Positions 14,758 through 22,242 of a stretch of 25,568 nucleotides of DNA are shown one piece after another. How positions within the stretch are numbered: position 1 is the first letter of the stretch; each line of letters starts with the position of its first letter. Source of the stretch: JBHYDC01 sp051861205 (GTDB lineage: Bacteria; Pseudomonadota; Alphaproteobacteria; Rhizobiales; Pleomorphomonadaceae); the NCBI GenBank assembly GCA_051861205.1, contig JBHYDC010000032.1, positions 1-25,568 of the forward strand. The letters run 5' to 3'. Made by a program: the position numbers and the translations under genes. A model generated the notes under the pieces. That model was not told the DNA's origin. It worked only from the letters and a program-made list of their open reading frames with translations, and ran no database searches.

Positions 14758-15564
14758 TCAGGCCGGAACCGCCGACCGGATGGAGGTCGAGGTTATGGAT
14801 TCGTTGAACTCGGTGAGGCCTGACCCGCCGTAGATGTCGCGAACGACGTCGTCGGTGAGGTTGCGGGCGCTGCCGTCAAACATGACGACGCCGGCGCGCA
14901 TGGCGACGATGCGGTCACAATAGGCCCGCGCGGTGTCGAGCGTGTGCAGGTTGACGATAACGGTGATGCCGTCCTCGGTGTTTATGGTGCGAAGCGCCTC
15001 GATGACGCGCATTGCGTTGCCGGGGTCGAGGCTGGCGATAGGTTCGTCGGCAAGCAGAATGCGCGGCTCCTGCAGGAGTGCGCGGGCGATCGCGACGCGC
15101 TGCTGCTGACCGCCTGAAAGCGTGCCGGCGCGCTGAAGGGCCTGCGGGGCGAGATCGAGCCGGTCGAGCGCACGGATCGCCAACGCACGTTCGGCGTCGG
15201 AAAAGCGCATCGCCATGGAGCTCGCGAAACCATGCGAGGAGATGCGGCCGACCAACACGTTGGTCAGCACGTCGAGCCGCTCGATCAGATTGAATTGCTG
15301 AAATATCATCGCGCATTCGCGCCGCCACTGGCGCAGCGCTCGTCCGTTGAGCGACGTGATCTCGCGCTCGCCGAAATGGACGCTGCCGTCCGTCGGGTCG
15401 ATCAGCCGGTTGATGAGGCGCAGAAGCGTGGACTTGCCGGCACCGGAGCGGCCAATGACGCCCACAAACTCTCCGGCGGCGATGTCGAGACTGACACCGT
15501 CGACGGCTCTGGTCGGGCCGAAGCTGCGGCCGAGATTGCGAAGTGAGAGCGTGTTCTTTTCCAT
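14758..15564 (-). CDS. phnC: Phosphonate ABC transporter ATP-binding protein of locus 2
   Basis: A 268-residue ABC ATPase. Walker A GRSGAGKST (about 37-45), Q-loop FQQFNL, signature LSGGQQQRVAIARAL, Walker B ILLADEP and a His in NLHTLD are present. It powers uptake by PhnD and the two PhnE permeases that follow. The ATG at 15564 is chosen because the fold begins about four residues later and no other in-frame ATG occurs before 15684; the ribosome binding site is weak. A poor Pho-box-like repeat lies 23-40 bases upstream, and 179 bases separate it from phnM, so it may have its own promoter. Confidence 0.9.
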   Translation of the reverse strand: MEKNTLSLRNLGRSFGPTRAVDGVSLDIAAGEFVGVIGRSGAGKSTLLRLINRLIDPTDGSVHFGEREITSLNGRALRQWRRECAMIFQQFNLIERLDVLTNVLVGRISSHGFASSMAMRFSDAERALAIRALDRLDLAPQALQRAGTLSGGQQQRVAIARALLQEPRILLADEPIASLDPGNAMRVIEALRTINTEDGITVIVNLHTLDTARAYCDRIVAMRAGVVMFDGSARNLTDDVVRDIYGGSGLTEFNESITSTSIRSAVPA

Positions 15565-15586
15565 GAAGCGATCATGGAGCGCCTCT

Positions 15587-15604
15587 GTGACAGCGACATA
15601 GCAT
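15587..15604 (-). promoter_or_regulatory. Weak Pho-box-like repeat before phnC of locus 2
   Basis: Read leftward, ATGCTAT-GTCG-CTGTCAC has one good heptamer (6 of 7) and one poor one (4 of 7) at the 11-base spacing of Pho boxes. It is the only candidate control site in the phnM-phnC gap. Confidence 0.3.
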
Positions 15605-15743
15605 CCGAATGAATTTAATTTGGAGGATTTGCGCCAGTTCTGTAGCAGCCTCAGCGGCGCTCCAAGCCCTGTAGACAAGGGCAAAAGAGAAACGGGCCGC
15701 GCAATACACGGTCCGTCGGACGGCGATAGGTTCTTTCGCGATC

Positions 15744-16913
15744 TTACGCTGCGCGGGCTAAGGTGAGCGAACCGTCGGAATAGATTTTGCGGCCGCCCCG
15801 GAAGACGCAGCGGACATGGCCGATGCCGTTGTCGTCGGCGACAAGGAGGTCGGCTTTTTTTCCGACCGCGATCTCGCCGCGATCGGAAAGCCCAAGCGCC
15901 TGGGCTGGATTGGACGTCGCCAGCCGGCAGGCACCGGAAAGTCCGTGCTTATCGGTCTTTGCCAGTTCCAGCACTGCCGGCAGGATGGCCGAGGGATGAT
16001 AATCGGCGGCCAGGATATCAAGCAGCCCGGCGGCATGAGCGTCGCGCGCGGAAAGATTGCCTGAATAGGACTGTCCGCGCAGCGCGTTTGGCGCGCCCAT
16101 GGCGTTCATCAGGCCGAGCCTCTTCGCCTCGGCGGCGGCCTCGAGGGTGACCGGAAACTCGCTGATCAGGACGCCAAGCGAGTGCATCAGTTGCACCTTG
16201 GCGACGGTGTCGTCGTCGTGGCTGGCGATCACCACACCATGGGCATGACAGGCTTTGGAGATCGCATCCAGCGTATGCGTCATCACGTCGGCAGGCTGGG
16301 TGCGTTCCTCGATGCGCCGCGCGATCGACTGTGCGGCCTCTTCGAGGCTCATGCCTTTTTCGCGGGCAAGCCTTTCGACGTGGCGCTCCACATTGCGATA
16401 CTGACCCTGTCCCGGCGTATGATCGTTGAGCGAGATCAGATCTACGGAACCCTCGGCGATCAGCTCCTCGATCACGGCAAGCGCCTTGGGGAAGGTGATC
16501 TCGAAGCGGGCATGGACTTTGTGATCGACCAATAGCTGGTCGCGCATGGTCTTGATAGCGCGGATGACGCTGCTGGTGTGCTCGTAGCTGCGCAGGTGCC
16601 CGTATGTCGAGGCAGGGCTAAAGGATAGCGCGGCATAGGCGGTCGTGACGCCGGAAACAGCAAGACGGCGGTCGAGATCGCGCAGACCGAGCTCAAGCGG
16701 CATGCGCACATTCGGCCGTGGCTCCACCTCGCGTTCCACCATGTCGCCGTGCATGTCGATGAAGCCCGGCATCAGGATCAGGCCCTGCGCTGACATGCCT
16801 GCATTGGCAACGGCGTTTTCGGAGATTTCGGCGATCATACCGTCCTCGATGCGTACCGCACCGTTCGGCAACATGCGGTCAGACAGCACCACCCGGCAAT
16901 CAGAGACCCACAT
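15744..16913 (-). CDS. phnM: PhnM-like diphosphatase of locus 2
   Basis: A 389-residue amidohydrolase. Motifs are HGD at 55-57 (DMHGDMVERE), SLNDHTPGQ, VIASHDDDT with its metal-binding His, GAPNALRGQSYSG and the Asp of LAADYHPS. The SLNDHTPGQ block is close to SLMDHSPGQ as I recall it in E. coli PhnM, closer than in the locus 1 paralogue, so a ribose-phosphonate triphosphate diphosphatase role is reasonable. Like its paralogue it has HGD where E. coli PhnM has HTD. The ATG at 16913 has GAGGA about 8 bases upstream and overlaps the end of phnL by 14 bases, so it is translationally linked. It is the last gene of the phnFGHIJKLM run. Confidence 0.85.
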   Translation of the reverse strand: MWVSDCRVVLSDRMLPNGAVRIEDGMIAEISENAVANAGMSAQGLILMPGFIDMHGDMVEREVEPRPNVRMPLELGLRDLDRRLAVSGVTTAYAALSFSPASTYGHLRSYEHTSSVIRAIKTMRDQLLVDHKVHARFEITFPKALAVIEELIAEGSVDLISLNDHTPGQGQYRNVERHVERLAREKGMSLEEAAQSIARRIEERTQPADVMTHTLDAISKACHAHGVVIASHDDDTVAKVQLMHSLGVLISEFPVTLEAAAEAKRLGLMNAMGAPNALRGQSYSGNLSARDAHAAGLLDILAADYHPSAILPAVLELAKTDKHGLSGACRLATSNPAQALGLSDRGEIAVGKKADLLVADDNGIGHVRCVFRGGRKIYSDGSLTLARAA

Positions 16914-17607
16914 TGGCAAGTTCCTCAAAGGCATGAAGTTCGATTTCCCGGTCGATGAGCCCAGCCACGTCGCCCGGATGATGAAAGACGCCGATCATGG
17001 CGACACCCTGCGCCTTGAGGTCGGCGAGACGGTCGACCAGCGCCTTGCGAGCGCCGGCATCGAGCGAGGCCGTTGGCTCATCGAGCAGCAGCAGCCGCTG
17101 CGGCAGGATGAGCGCTCGGGCGAGGTTCACCTTCTGCTGTTCTCCCCCGGAAAAGGTAGTGGGATAGGCCTTCCAGAGATTGCGCTTGACGCCGAAGGCC
17201 TCAAGCCAGCGCCGTGCCTCGACGAGCGCTTCCTCGCGCGGCATGCCGGCCTGACGCAGAGGTTCTGCGACAATATCCTCGGCCGGAACCCGCGGACGGG
17301 CGATCAGGAACTGCGTGACGAAGCCGATCTCGCGCCGGCGCAAAAGCGCGATGTCGACATCGGCTGCCCTGGCGAGGTCGATGCGGCCCTCAGCCGTGTG
17401 GTACCAGATGTGCCCCGCCCGCGGCAGGTAGCTGCGATAGAGGGTGCGCAGCAGCGTCGACTTGCCGACGCCATTCGGACCTCTCAAAAGCAGGAACTCG
17501 CCAGGATTCAGCGTAAAACCGATGCCGGAAAATGCGTGAAGGTTCTGGTCGAGATGGTGCATGTGGAAGGTTTTCGAGAGGCCTTCCACCTCCAGGACGG
17601 GCTTCAT
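16900..17607 (-). CDS. phnL: PhnL, ABC-type subunit of the C-P lyase system
   Basis: A 235-residue ABC-type ATPase. Walker A GPNGVGKST (about 43-51), signature FSGGEQQKVNLARAL, Walker B LLLDEP and an H-loop His in VFHHP are seen. The FSGGEQQ signature and HPGD ending are characteristic of PhnL. In the E. coli pathway PhnL is needed with PhnG, H and I for the nucleotide-phosphonate exchange and associates with the PhnGHIJK core; it is not a transporter. The start at 17607 lies seven bases past the phnK stop, and its end overlaps phnM. Confidence 0.92.
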   Translation of the reverse strand: MKPVLEVEGLSKTFHMHHLDQNLHAFSGIGFTLNPGEFLLLRGPNGVGKSTLLRTLYRSYLPRAGHIWYHTAEGRIDLARAADVDIALLRRREIGFVTQFLIARPRVPAEDIVAEPLRQAGMPREEALVEARRWLEAFGVKRNLWKAYPTTFSGGEQQKVNLARALILPQRLLLLDEPTASLDAGARKALVDRLADLKAQGVAMIGVFHHPGDVAGLIDREIELHAFEELANVGL

Positions 17608-17614
17608 GGCGGCC

Positions 17615-18430
17615 TCACAATTTGGCGTGAACGAGTTGCTGGGTGTATTCGTGCTGCGGATCCTGGAAGATCTGGTCGACCAGTCCTTCCTCGACCACGC
17701 GACCGCGCCGCATGACCATGACCCGGTCGGCCATGGTACGGATCACACCGAGATCGTGGCTGACGATGACCATGGTGATCGCGCGGTCCCGCTGCAGCCT
17801 TTTCAAGGTGTCGAGAACCAGCGCCTGAACGGATACGTCGAGGCCGGTGGTCGGCTCGTCCAGCAGGAGCAGTGCCGGTTCGAGCGCAATCGCCTTGGCG
17901 AGCTGCACGCGCTGCTGCATGCCGCCGGACAGTTCGATTGGCCGCGCATCCATGCGCTCTAACGGGAACTCGGAGGCATCGAGCGCCTCTCGCGCCTTTG
18001 AGCGCAGTTCGGCGAAACTCCGCTCGCCAGCGATTAGCAGTCGCTCCACCACGTTGCCGGAACTGGTATGACCCATCAGCAGGCCGAGATGCGGGTTCTG
18101 GTAAACGATGCCTATATGGCGCGCGCAAAGCATGCGGCGGGCGAAGCGGTCGAGATCGAACAGGTTGCCGTCGAGCTCCGGCAGGGCCAGGCGATAGTCA
18201 CCGCTGTCGGGCGTGTCCTCGAGGTTCATCATCCTCAGAAGGGTGGACTTGCCCGAGCCGCTTTCGCCGACGATGCCGAGTACTTCACCGGGATAGACGG
18301 TGGCGGAAACGTCCTGAAGCGCGACCACCTTGCCGAAGCGTTTGCCGACGTCGGTAATTGTCAGAAGCGGCGGGGTCGTCATCAGTTGCGGCGCGTTTTG
18401 TTGCCGCTCAGCCAGATTTTCTCCGATCAT
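17615..18430 (-). CDS. phnK: PhnK, ABC-type subunit of the C-P lyase core complex
   Basis: A 271-residue ABC-type ATPase. Walker A GESGSGKST, signature LSGGMQQRVQLAKAI, Walker B LLLDEPTTGLD and an H-loop His in VSHDLG are complete. In the E. coli complex PhnK docks on PhnJ. The domain resembles oligopeptide-type ATPases, as known for PhnK. The ATG at 18430 overlaps the phnJ stop as ATGA; an alternative ATG at 18382 would remove 16 residues and fits the usual PhnK N-terminus slightly better. Its full set of ATPase motifs shows the system keeps selection on this subunit although PhnJ is divergent. Confidence 0.9.
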   Translation of the reverse strand: MIGENLAERQQNAPQLMTTPPLLTITDVGKRFGKVVALQDVSATVYPGEVLGIVGESGSGKSTLLRMMNLEDTPDSGDYRLALPELDGNLFDLDRFARRMLCARHIGIVYQNPHLGLLMGHTSSGNVVERLLIAGERSFAELRSKAREALDASEFPLERMDARPIELSGGMQQRVQLAKAIALEPALLLLDEPTTGLDVSVQALVLDTLKRLQRDRAITMVIVSHDLGVIRTMADRVMVMRRGRVVEEGLVDQIFQDPQHEYTQQLVHAKL

Positions 18431-19341
18431 GGGCGGAATGCTCCGTTCTTGTACCAGGTGTCGCCCTGTTCCACGTTCAGCCCCTCGGCGCGGCGGATCG
18501 CCTTGATGCCGAAATTGCTGTCGGACAGCTCGAATTGCGAGCCGCCGTCGTCCTGTGGGATCTCGTTCATGAAATAACCGCTGACGCCCGAGCGATGGCA
18601 GGTGAGGGCGGCATGGTCCTCGACCTTGTAGGACACGTCGGAGAAGACCAGCGGCTCGACCCGCGTGAAGGGCGGCACGGCGTAGAGCCGCTTTTCACGC
18701 CCAGCCGAGAGGAAGGTCAGGTGCCTTGCCATATCGAGCTTCGGCACATCCCAGCGCGGGATCGGCGAGGGGGTCATGACATGGCGGCCGTTGACCAGCG
18801 AAGGATAGGCCGCGCCCTGCATGATGCGACCCGAACGTACGATCTGCTCGTAAAGCGTGAGCCACAGCCGGCCGTAATCGGCGTCTGCATGCATCTGGCG
18901 CGCGATCGACATGTTGGGCTCGACCGGGCGCAATGGCTCGGGATTCGGCACCTGCAGCACGAGGATCTGATCCTCGCGAAGTTTCTCCTCAGGGATACGG
19001 TGCCGGCTTTGAACAAGTGTCGCCTCCTGCGTGTCCCAGGTCTCGCCGGCGCCGGACACGCGCGCCAGGAAGCGGCGGATCGAGGCGGCGTTGACGCTGT
19101 CGTCGGCGCCCTGATCGATCACCTTGATCACGGAGGAGGGCTTGATCAGGGTCAGCGTCACCTGCAGCCCGCCCGTGCCCCAGCCGCGAGCGATCGGCAC
19201 CTCACGGCTGGCATAGGGCATCTGGCAGCCAGGCACGGCGATCGCCTTCAGCATCTTGCGGCGCAGCTCCCGCTTAGCCGAGGCATCGAGGAAGCCGTAG
19301 CTGAAGGCTTCCCATGGCTTTGTGAGTGCGGAAAGGCTCAT
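18427..19341 (-). CDS. phnJ: PhnJ-like C-P lyase subunit lacking most cluster cysteines
   Basis: A 304-residue protein that aligns with PhnJ through its whole length: FSYGFLDASAKRELRRKMLK, GWGTGG, VIDQGADDS, RHRIPE, PNPEPLRP, PSPIPR and GREKRLYAVPPFTRVE. In E. coli, Cys241, Cys244 and Cys266 hold the Fe4S4 cluster and Cys272 supports radical chemistry (CxxC, then CSDTDYC). Here those places read Cys248, Ser251, Leu272 and Gly278 (TCHRSG, then ELSDSNFG). Only two Cys exist in the protein: 248 and 39, the latter beside Gly38, the equivalent of catalytic Gly32. I translated this segment from the bases; the frame is intact and protein-like on both sides, so it is not a frameshift. It also has about 26 extra C-terminal residues. 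The stop overlaps phnK and the start overlaps phnI. SAM-radical cleavage as known seems unlikely. Confidence 0.85.
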   Translation of the reverse strand: MSLSALTKPWEAFSYGFLDASAKRELRRKMLKAIAVPGCQMPYASREVPIARGWGTGGLQVTLTLIKPSSVIKVIDQGADDSVNAASIRRFLARVSGAGETWDTQEATLVQSRHRIPEEKLREDQILVLQVPNPEPLRPVEPNMSIARQMHADADYGRLWLTLYEQIVRSGRIMQGAAYPSLVNGRHVMTPSPIPRWDVPKLDMARHLTFLSAGREKRLYAVPPFTRVEPLVFSDVSYKVEDHAALTCHRSGVSGYFMNEIPQDDGGSQFELSDSNFGIKAIRRAEGLNVEQGDTWYKNGAFRP

Positions 19342-20423
19342 GCCGGCTCCTTCACGGGCTTAGGTGTTTTCGTGGCGTCACCGGCAGGGGCCGCCGTCTT
19401 CTTCGCGTCGCGCAGGGCGTCGAGCGAAGACTGGAAGGTGACGTAGTGCGGCAGCTTGAAATGGATGCAGAAGCCCGAGGCTTCCACGGGTTCGGTGTGG
19501 TAGAGGAAGAATTCCTCGTTGACGGGTGAATTCTGGCCCGCCGCTGCAGAATTCAGATCCAGCGTCGCGCCAGCGATGGTCTTGATTTCGTTCCAGCCGA
19601 GTGTGGCGCAGAAGCCGAGCTGAAGCTGGCCGCCTTTTCCTTTGCTCGTGACTTCCGCCTGCGAGACGCGAACGCGACCAGCCGAGAAAACCGTACCCGC
19701 CGGATGGCGCACACGCACGTCCGCTTCTGCAAGACGCAGCTCGTTGACGGTCGGATGCGCGTTGCCATAGCCGCGCATCGCCGAATAGCCGAGTGCCAGC
19801 ACACCGCCGGTGTCGGCGCGGGCTAAGCTTTGCAGCGTATGGGCGCGCTTTGCTGGAAAGAGAAGCGGCTCGCGGGTGAGGTCTGGAATGTCTTCCCGGG
19901 CGACTTCGTTGGCGGCGACGTCGGCGACCAGCCCTTGCGCTTTTTGCCAGGCGGCAAGCGACGGCTGGCGCGCCGGAGCGGGTCTTGCCGCAGCTTCGAC
20001 CGGGGCCGGCTTGAATACCTGGCCTTCCAGCACGCCGGTCGCCAGCAATCGGTGTGAATAGTCGAGCGTCGGGCCGAGCACCTGGCCGCCGGGAATATCC
20101 TTGAAGGCAGCGGAAATGCGGCGGTGCGTGAAAAGGCTTTCCTGCGTCACCGGTTCGGCGATCGCAAGGCGCGGCTGGGTGGTTCGCCAGGCACGCAGAA
20201 GGAGCACCGCCTCGTAGAGGTCGCCGCCGGCCTGGGCGAGCGCAAGCGCCGCCAGATCACGGTCGTAGAGCGAGGCCTCGCCCATCACGCGGTCGATCAG
20301 GTAAGGCAGGCTGTCGCGGACTTCCGCGACGCGCTCCATGTCAATCGTCCCCATTTCGGCGCGGTAAAGCCGTTCAGACTGTTCAATGGCGCGTTCACCG
20401 CCTCGAGTTGCCACATAGGCCAT
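19338..20423 (-). CDS. phnI: PhnI, nucleosidase-like subunit of the C-P lyase core
   Basis: A 361-residue protein. The N-terminus (AYVATRGGERAIEQSERL), DRDLAALALAQAGGD, RRISAAFKDIPGGQ, LGPTLDYSHRLL, ALGYSAMRGYGNAHP and GFCIHFKLPHYVTFQ match PhnI motifs in order. The H-x4-H of IHFKLPHY matches the His pair that binds zinc with PhnJ in E. coli, so the PhnI side of the active site is kept. PhnI exchanges the adenine of ATP for phosphonate with PhnG, H and L. The ATG at 20423 overlaps the phnH stop (TGATG); a 37-codon upstream extension is rejected. The C-terminal tail is Ala/Pro/Lys-rich and probably flexible. The central part, about 150-200, is poorly conserved. Confidence 0.92.
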   Translation of the reverse strand: MAYVATRGGERAIEQSERLYRAEMGTIDMERVAEVRDSLPYLIDRVMGEASLYDRDLAALALAQAGGDLYEAVLLLRAWRTTQPRLAIAEPVTQESLFTHRRISAAFKDIPGGQVLGPTLDYSHRLLATGVLEGQVFKPAPVEAAARPAPARQPSLAAWQKAQGLVADVAANEVAREDIPDLTREPLLFPAKRAHTLQSLARADTGGVLALGYSAMRGYGNAHPTVNELRLAEADVRVRHPAGTVFSAGRVRVSQAEVTSKGKGGQLQLGFCATLGWNEIKTIAGATLDLNSAAAGQNSPVNEEFFLYHTEPVEASGFCIHFKLPHYVTFQSSLDALRDAKKTAAPAGDATKTPKPVKEPA

Positions 20424-20980
20424 CAGAGCACCTCCACCGTGGTTGAGCGTGGCAGACCGACAACGCGGTCTCCATCGACGAAGAAGAGTTCGAACCCGGT
20501 CGGGTAGATGCAACGCGTCGCTCGAAGCGTCCAAACATCAGGCCTGAGGCCGCCGAGGCGGATATCCTCATAAGTTTCGATGCCGGGGCCGCGCAGGCGA
20601 AGCCCTTGTCCCTCGCCAATCCTCGCCCCTGAAAACACGGTGGCGCCGTCATCGGGATAGAGATGCGAGCCCGCGGGCACGACGGCCAGGTTGCGAATGC
20701 CCGCCTCCGCTTCCAGATCGAGGAAGGCGTGGTCGGCGTCGCGCGCGCCGGTAATCGCCGCTCCGGTCGAGGCGATCAGCGGCAGGAGCGTCTTGTGACC
20801 CGAAAAGACCCGACATTCGCGGTCAACCAGCGTTTCGACGATGGCCTCCAATCCCAGCTGCGGCAGTGTCTGCACTGTGCCGGGGCGAGCGAGCGCCCAC
20901 ATCAGGGCATCGTAGGTGGCATTGTGAAGCCGCTCCAGGTCGTTTGGAACGGGGACAGCAATCAAGGCGGAGGCATCCAT
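20423..20980 (-). CDS. phnH: PhnH, C-P lyase core subunit
   Basis: A 185-residue protein. Early residues (RLHNATYDALMWALARPGTV) and the C-terminal LRLRGPGIE then YPTGFELFFVDGDRVVGLPRSTTVEV match PhnH. PhnH is part of the PhnGHIJ core and resembles a PLP-fold domain without PLP. Its start overlaps the end of phnG by one base (TGATG), and its stop overlaps phnI, as expected for a tightly coupled complex. No motif appears lost. Confidence 0.92.
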   Translation of the reverse strand: MDASALIAVPVPNDLERLHNATYDALMWALARPGTVQTLPQLGLEAIVETLVDRECRVFSGHKTLLPLIASTGAAITGARDADHAFLDLEAEAGIRNLAVVPAGSHLYPDDGATVFSGARIGEGQGLRLRGPGIETYEDIRLGGLRPDVWTLRATRCIYPTGFELFFVDGDRVVGLPRSTTVEVL

Positions 20981-21435
20981 CAGAAGGTCTCCATGTCTAC
21001 GCGGGTCGCCTCGACCGCGCGAAGGCGCTCGGTGTCGACTGCCACGATCGTCAAGGCCTCATCTTCCACGAAGTTGCTGACGCGCGCGGCAAGGGTTTCG
21101 ATCGATCCGGCGGCGTCCACGATCGCCATTGCCATGGCGCGCTCGAGGTCGCGGCCAACGATCATGCCATAGCCTTCAGTGCCGTTGGACCGGAGCCGGA
21201 TATGCGCCTCCGCCACCAACACCTCGCCGAGATGAAAGTCCGTGCCCTTTACCGTGTCGCGCATCGGCAGCATCGCGAGCCCTGTGCGGCTCTGGATGAC
21301 GTCGATCACGCCGAGCGGTGGAAGAATCTCTTCCGCGAAGGCCTTCAGCGCGGCTGTATCGGCGCGCGCAAGGGTTTCGAGCCGGCGGGCGTGGTCTTCG
21401 CCCGGCGCACCGGCATGCTGGAACTGTGTTGTCAT
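20980..21435 (-). CDS. phnG: PhnG, C-P lyase core subunit
   Basis: A 151-residue protein. The block TGLAMLPMRDTVKGTDFHLG, then HIRLRSNGTEGYGMIVGRDLERA, is diagnostic for PhnG (LGE and GYG-x-x-GRD). PhnG dimerises and forms the core with H, I and J; with I, H and L it supports formation of ribose-phosphonate triphosphate. The start at 21435 overlaps the phnF stop as ATGA. Length is normal. Confidence 0.92.
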   Translation of the reverse strand: MTTQFQHAGAPGEDHARRLETLARADTAALKAFAEEILPPLGVIDVIQSRTGLAMLPMRDTVKGTDFHLGEVLVAEAHIRLRSNGTEGYGMIVGRDLERAMAMAIVDAAGSIETLAARVSNFVEDEALTIVAVDTERLRAVEATRVDMETF

Positions 21436-22178
21436 GGGGTCTTGCCTTCCTCGCCCACGAAGGGGTCATCGAGACTGTCGAAAGAAAACTGGACACGGTC
21501 GCCCGCCCAGACCGCCTCGGAGTAACCCAGCGCCGTACCCTTGGCATCGACGTCGATCTTGGTGACGATCATAACGGGATGATCCGGATGCTGCCGCAGC
21601 AGCCGGGATTCCTCCGGCTCGGCGCGGCGACTGAAGATCGTGGTGCTCTTGCGGAAATAGTCCGTGACCCCATGGTCACGATAGATCTCGGTCACGGAAA
21701 CGCCGGCCTCGCAGCGCGCGCCTAGATCGGGAAAGAGCGCGACCGGATGAAAGGCGATGCCGAGATTGATCGGCATGTCGTCGGCCAGACTGCGCCTCAT
21801 GATCCGATGGACCTCGGCCCCGCGAGCGATCCGTAGCGCCTCGGCCACACGGTCGGGTGCCGGCACGATCGTGGAGGAAAGATGCTCTCCGTACGGCTTA
21901 TAGCCCTGGCCTATCAGGTTCTCGCGGAAACGCGTCCTGCGCCCGATCTGGTAGTTTATCAGCCGGGCCGCCTCGACGAAGGTGCCGCGCCCCTGTTCCA
22001 CCCTGAGCTTGCCCTCGACCGCGAGCGCCGAAACTGCGCGCCGGACCGAGTGGCGGCCGACACCGAAGACCTCGCACAGCTCGGGCTCCGTCGGCAACCG
22101 CGCGCCGGGAGCAAGTTTGCCGGAGGCGATGTCACCGGCCAGGTGGTCTTTGATGATTTGCCAGGTGTCTCTCTGCAT
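21432..22178 (-). CDS. phnF: GntR/HutC-family regulator PhnF of locus 2
   Basis: A 248-residue regulator. A winged helix-turn-helix covers about residues 5-70 (WQIIKDHLAGDIASGKLAPG, RLPTEPEL, GVGRHSVRRAVSAL) and a UTRA ligand domain about 85-245. It is the first gene of the operon and runs into phnG with an ATGA overlap, the usual PhnF place. The ATG at 22178 lies inside the right half of a perfect 48-bp palindrome, and GGA nine bases upstream is the only ribosome-site candidate. A Pho box lies 47 bases upstream. It probably represses its own operon; its operator is not clear, since no GTnTAnAC motif is seen nearby. Confidence 0.9.
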   Translation of the reverse strand: MQRDTWQIIKDHLAGDIASGKLAPGARLPTEPELCEVFGVGRHSVRRAVSALAVEGKLRVEQGRGTFVEAARLINYQIGRRTRFRENLIGQGYKPYGEHLSSTIVPAPDRVAEALRIARGAEVHRIMRRSLADDMPINLGIAFHPVALFPDLGARCEAGVSVTEIYRDHGVTDYFRKSTTIFSRRAEPEESRLLRQHPDHPVMIVTKIDVDAKGTALGYSEAVWAGDRVQFSFDSLDDPFVGEEGKTP

Positions 22179-22222
22179 GCGCTATCCACGATTCATTCGA
22201 ATGAATCGTGGATAGCGCATGC
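22175..22222. repeat. 48-bp perfect palindrome over the phnF start codon
   Basis: Every base pair from 22175/22222 inward to the centre TTCGAA (22196-22201) is complementary: 24 consecutive matches, checked one by one. The left half contains the phnF ATG (22178-22176); the right half ends near the Pho box (22225). It could be a PhnF operator, a hairpin that controls translation, or a join artefact. Confidence 0.85.
22209..22214 (-). promoter_or_regulatory. Candidate -10 box of the phnF operon
   Basis: Read leftward, TATCCA (3 of 6) lies 10 bases after the Pho box, the spacing of PhoB promoters in which the box replaces the -35. The start would be near 22201, inside the palindrome, with a leader of about 24 bases. 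Confidence 0.3.
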
Positions 22223-22224
22223 GT

Positions 22225-22242
22225 ATGACGTAGCGATGACGC
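22225..22242 (-). promoter_or_regulatory. Pho box of the phnF-M operon
   Basis: Read leftward, GCGTCAT-CGCT-ACGTCAT has the GTCAT core of the PhoB consensus in both heptamers (5 of 7 each) at the exact 11-base spacing. It ends 47 bases before the phnF start. Phosphate starvation control of the C-P-lyase-like operon is the expected result. Confidence 0.65.

Noticed and set aside
15661..15677. Hairpin GCCCT/AGGGC and a TGTAGACA motif in the phnM-phnC gap, considered as terminator or PhnF operator
   Set aside because: The stem has only five pairs and no T-run, and the motif lacks the GTnTAnAC core spacing.
16645..17715. Rightward frame (356 codons) over phnM and phnL of locus 2
   Set aside because: Antisense to genes with intact Walker and metal motifs; no recognisable domain.
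18427..18680. A frameshift as the explanation for the missing PhnJ cysteines
   Set aside because: I translated this stretch base by base; the residues on both sides of the lost cysteines align with PhnJ in one frame (DDGGSQFELSDSNF against DDAGNRMFVCSDTDY), so substitutions, not a shift, explain it.
18358..19446. Rightward frame (362 codons) over phnJ
   Set aside because: Antisense shadow; the leftward frame aligns with PhnJ along its full length.
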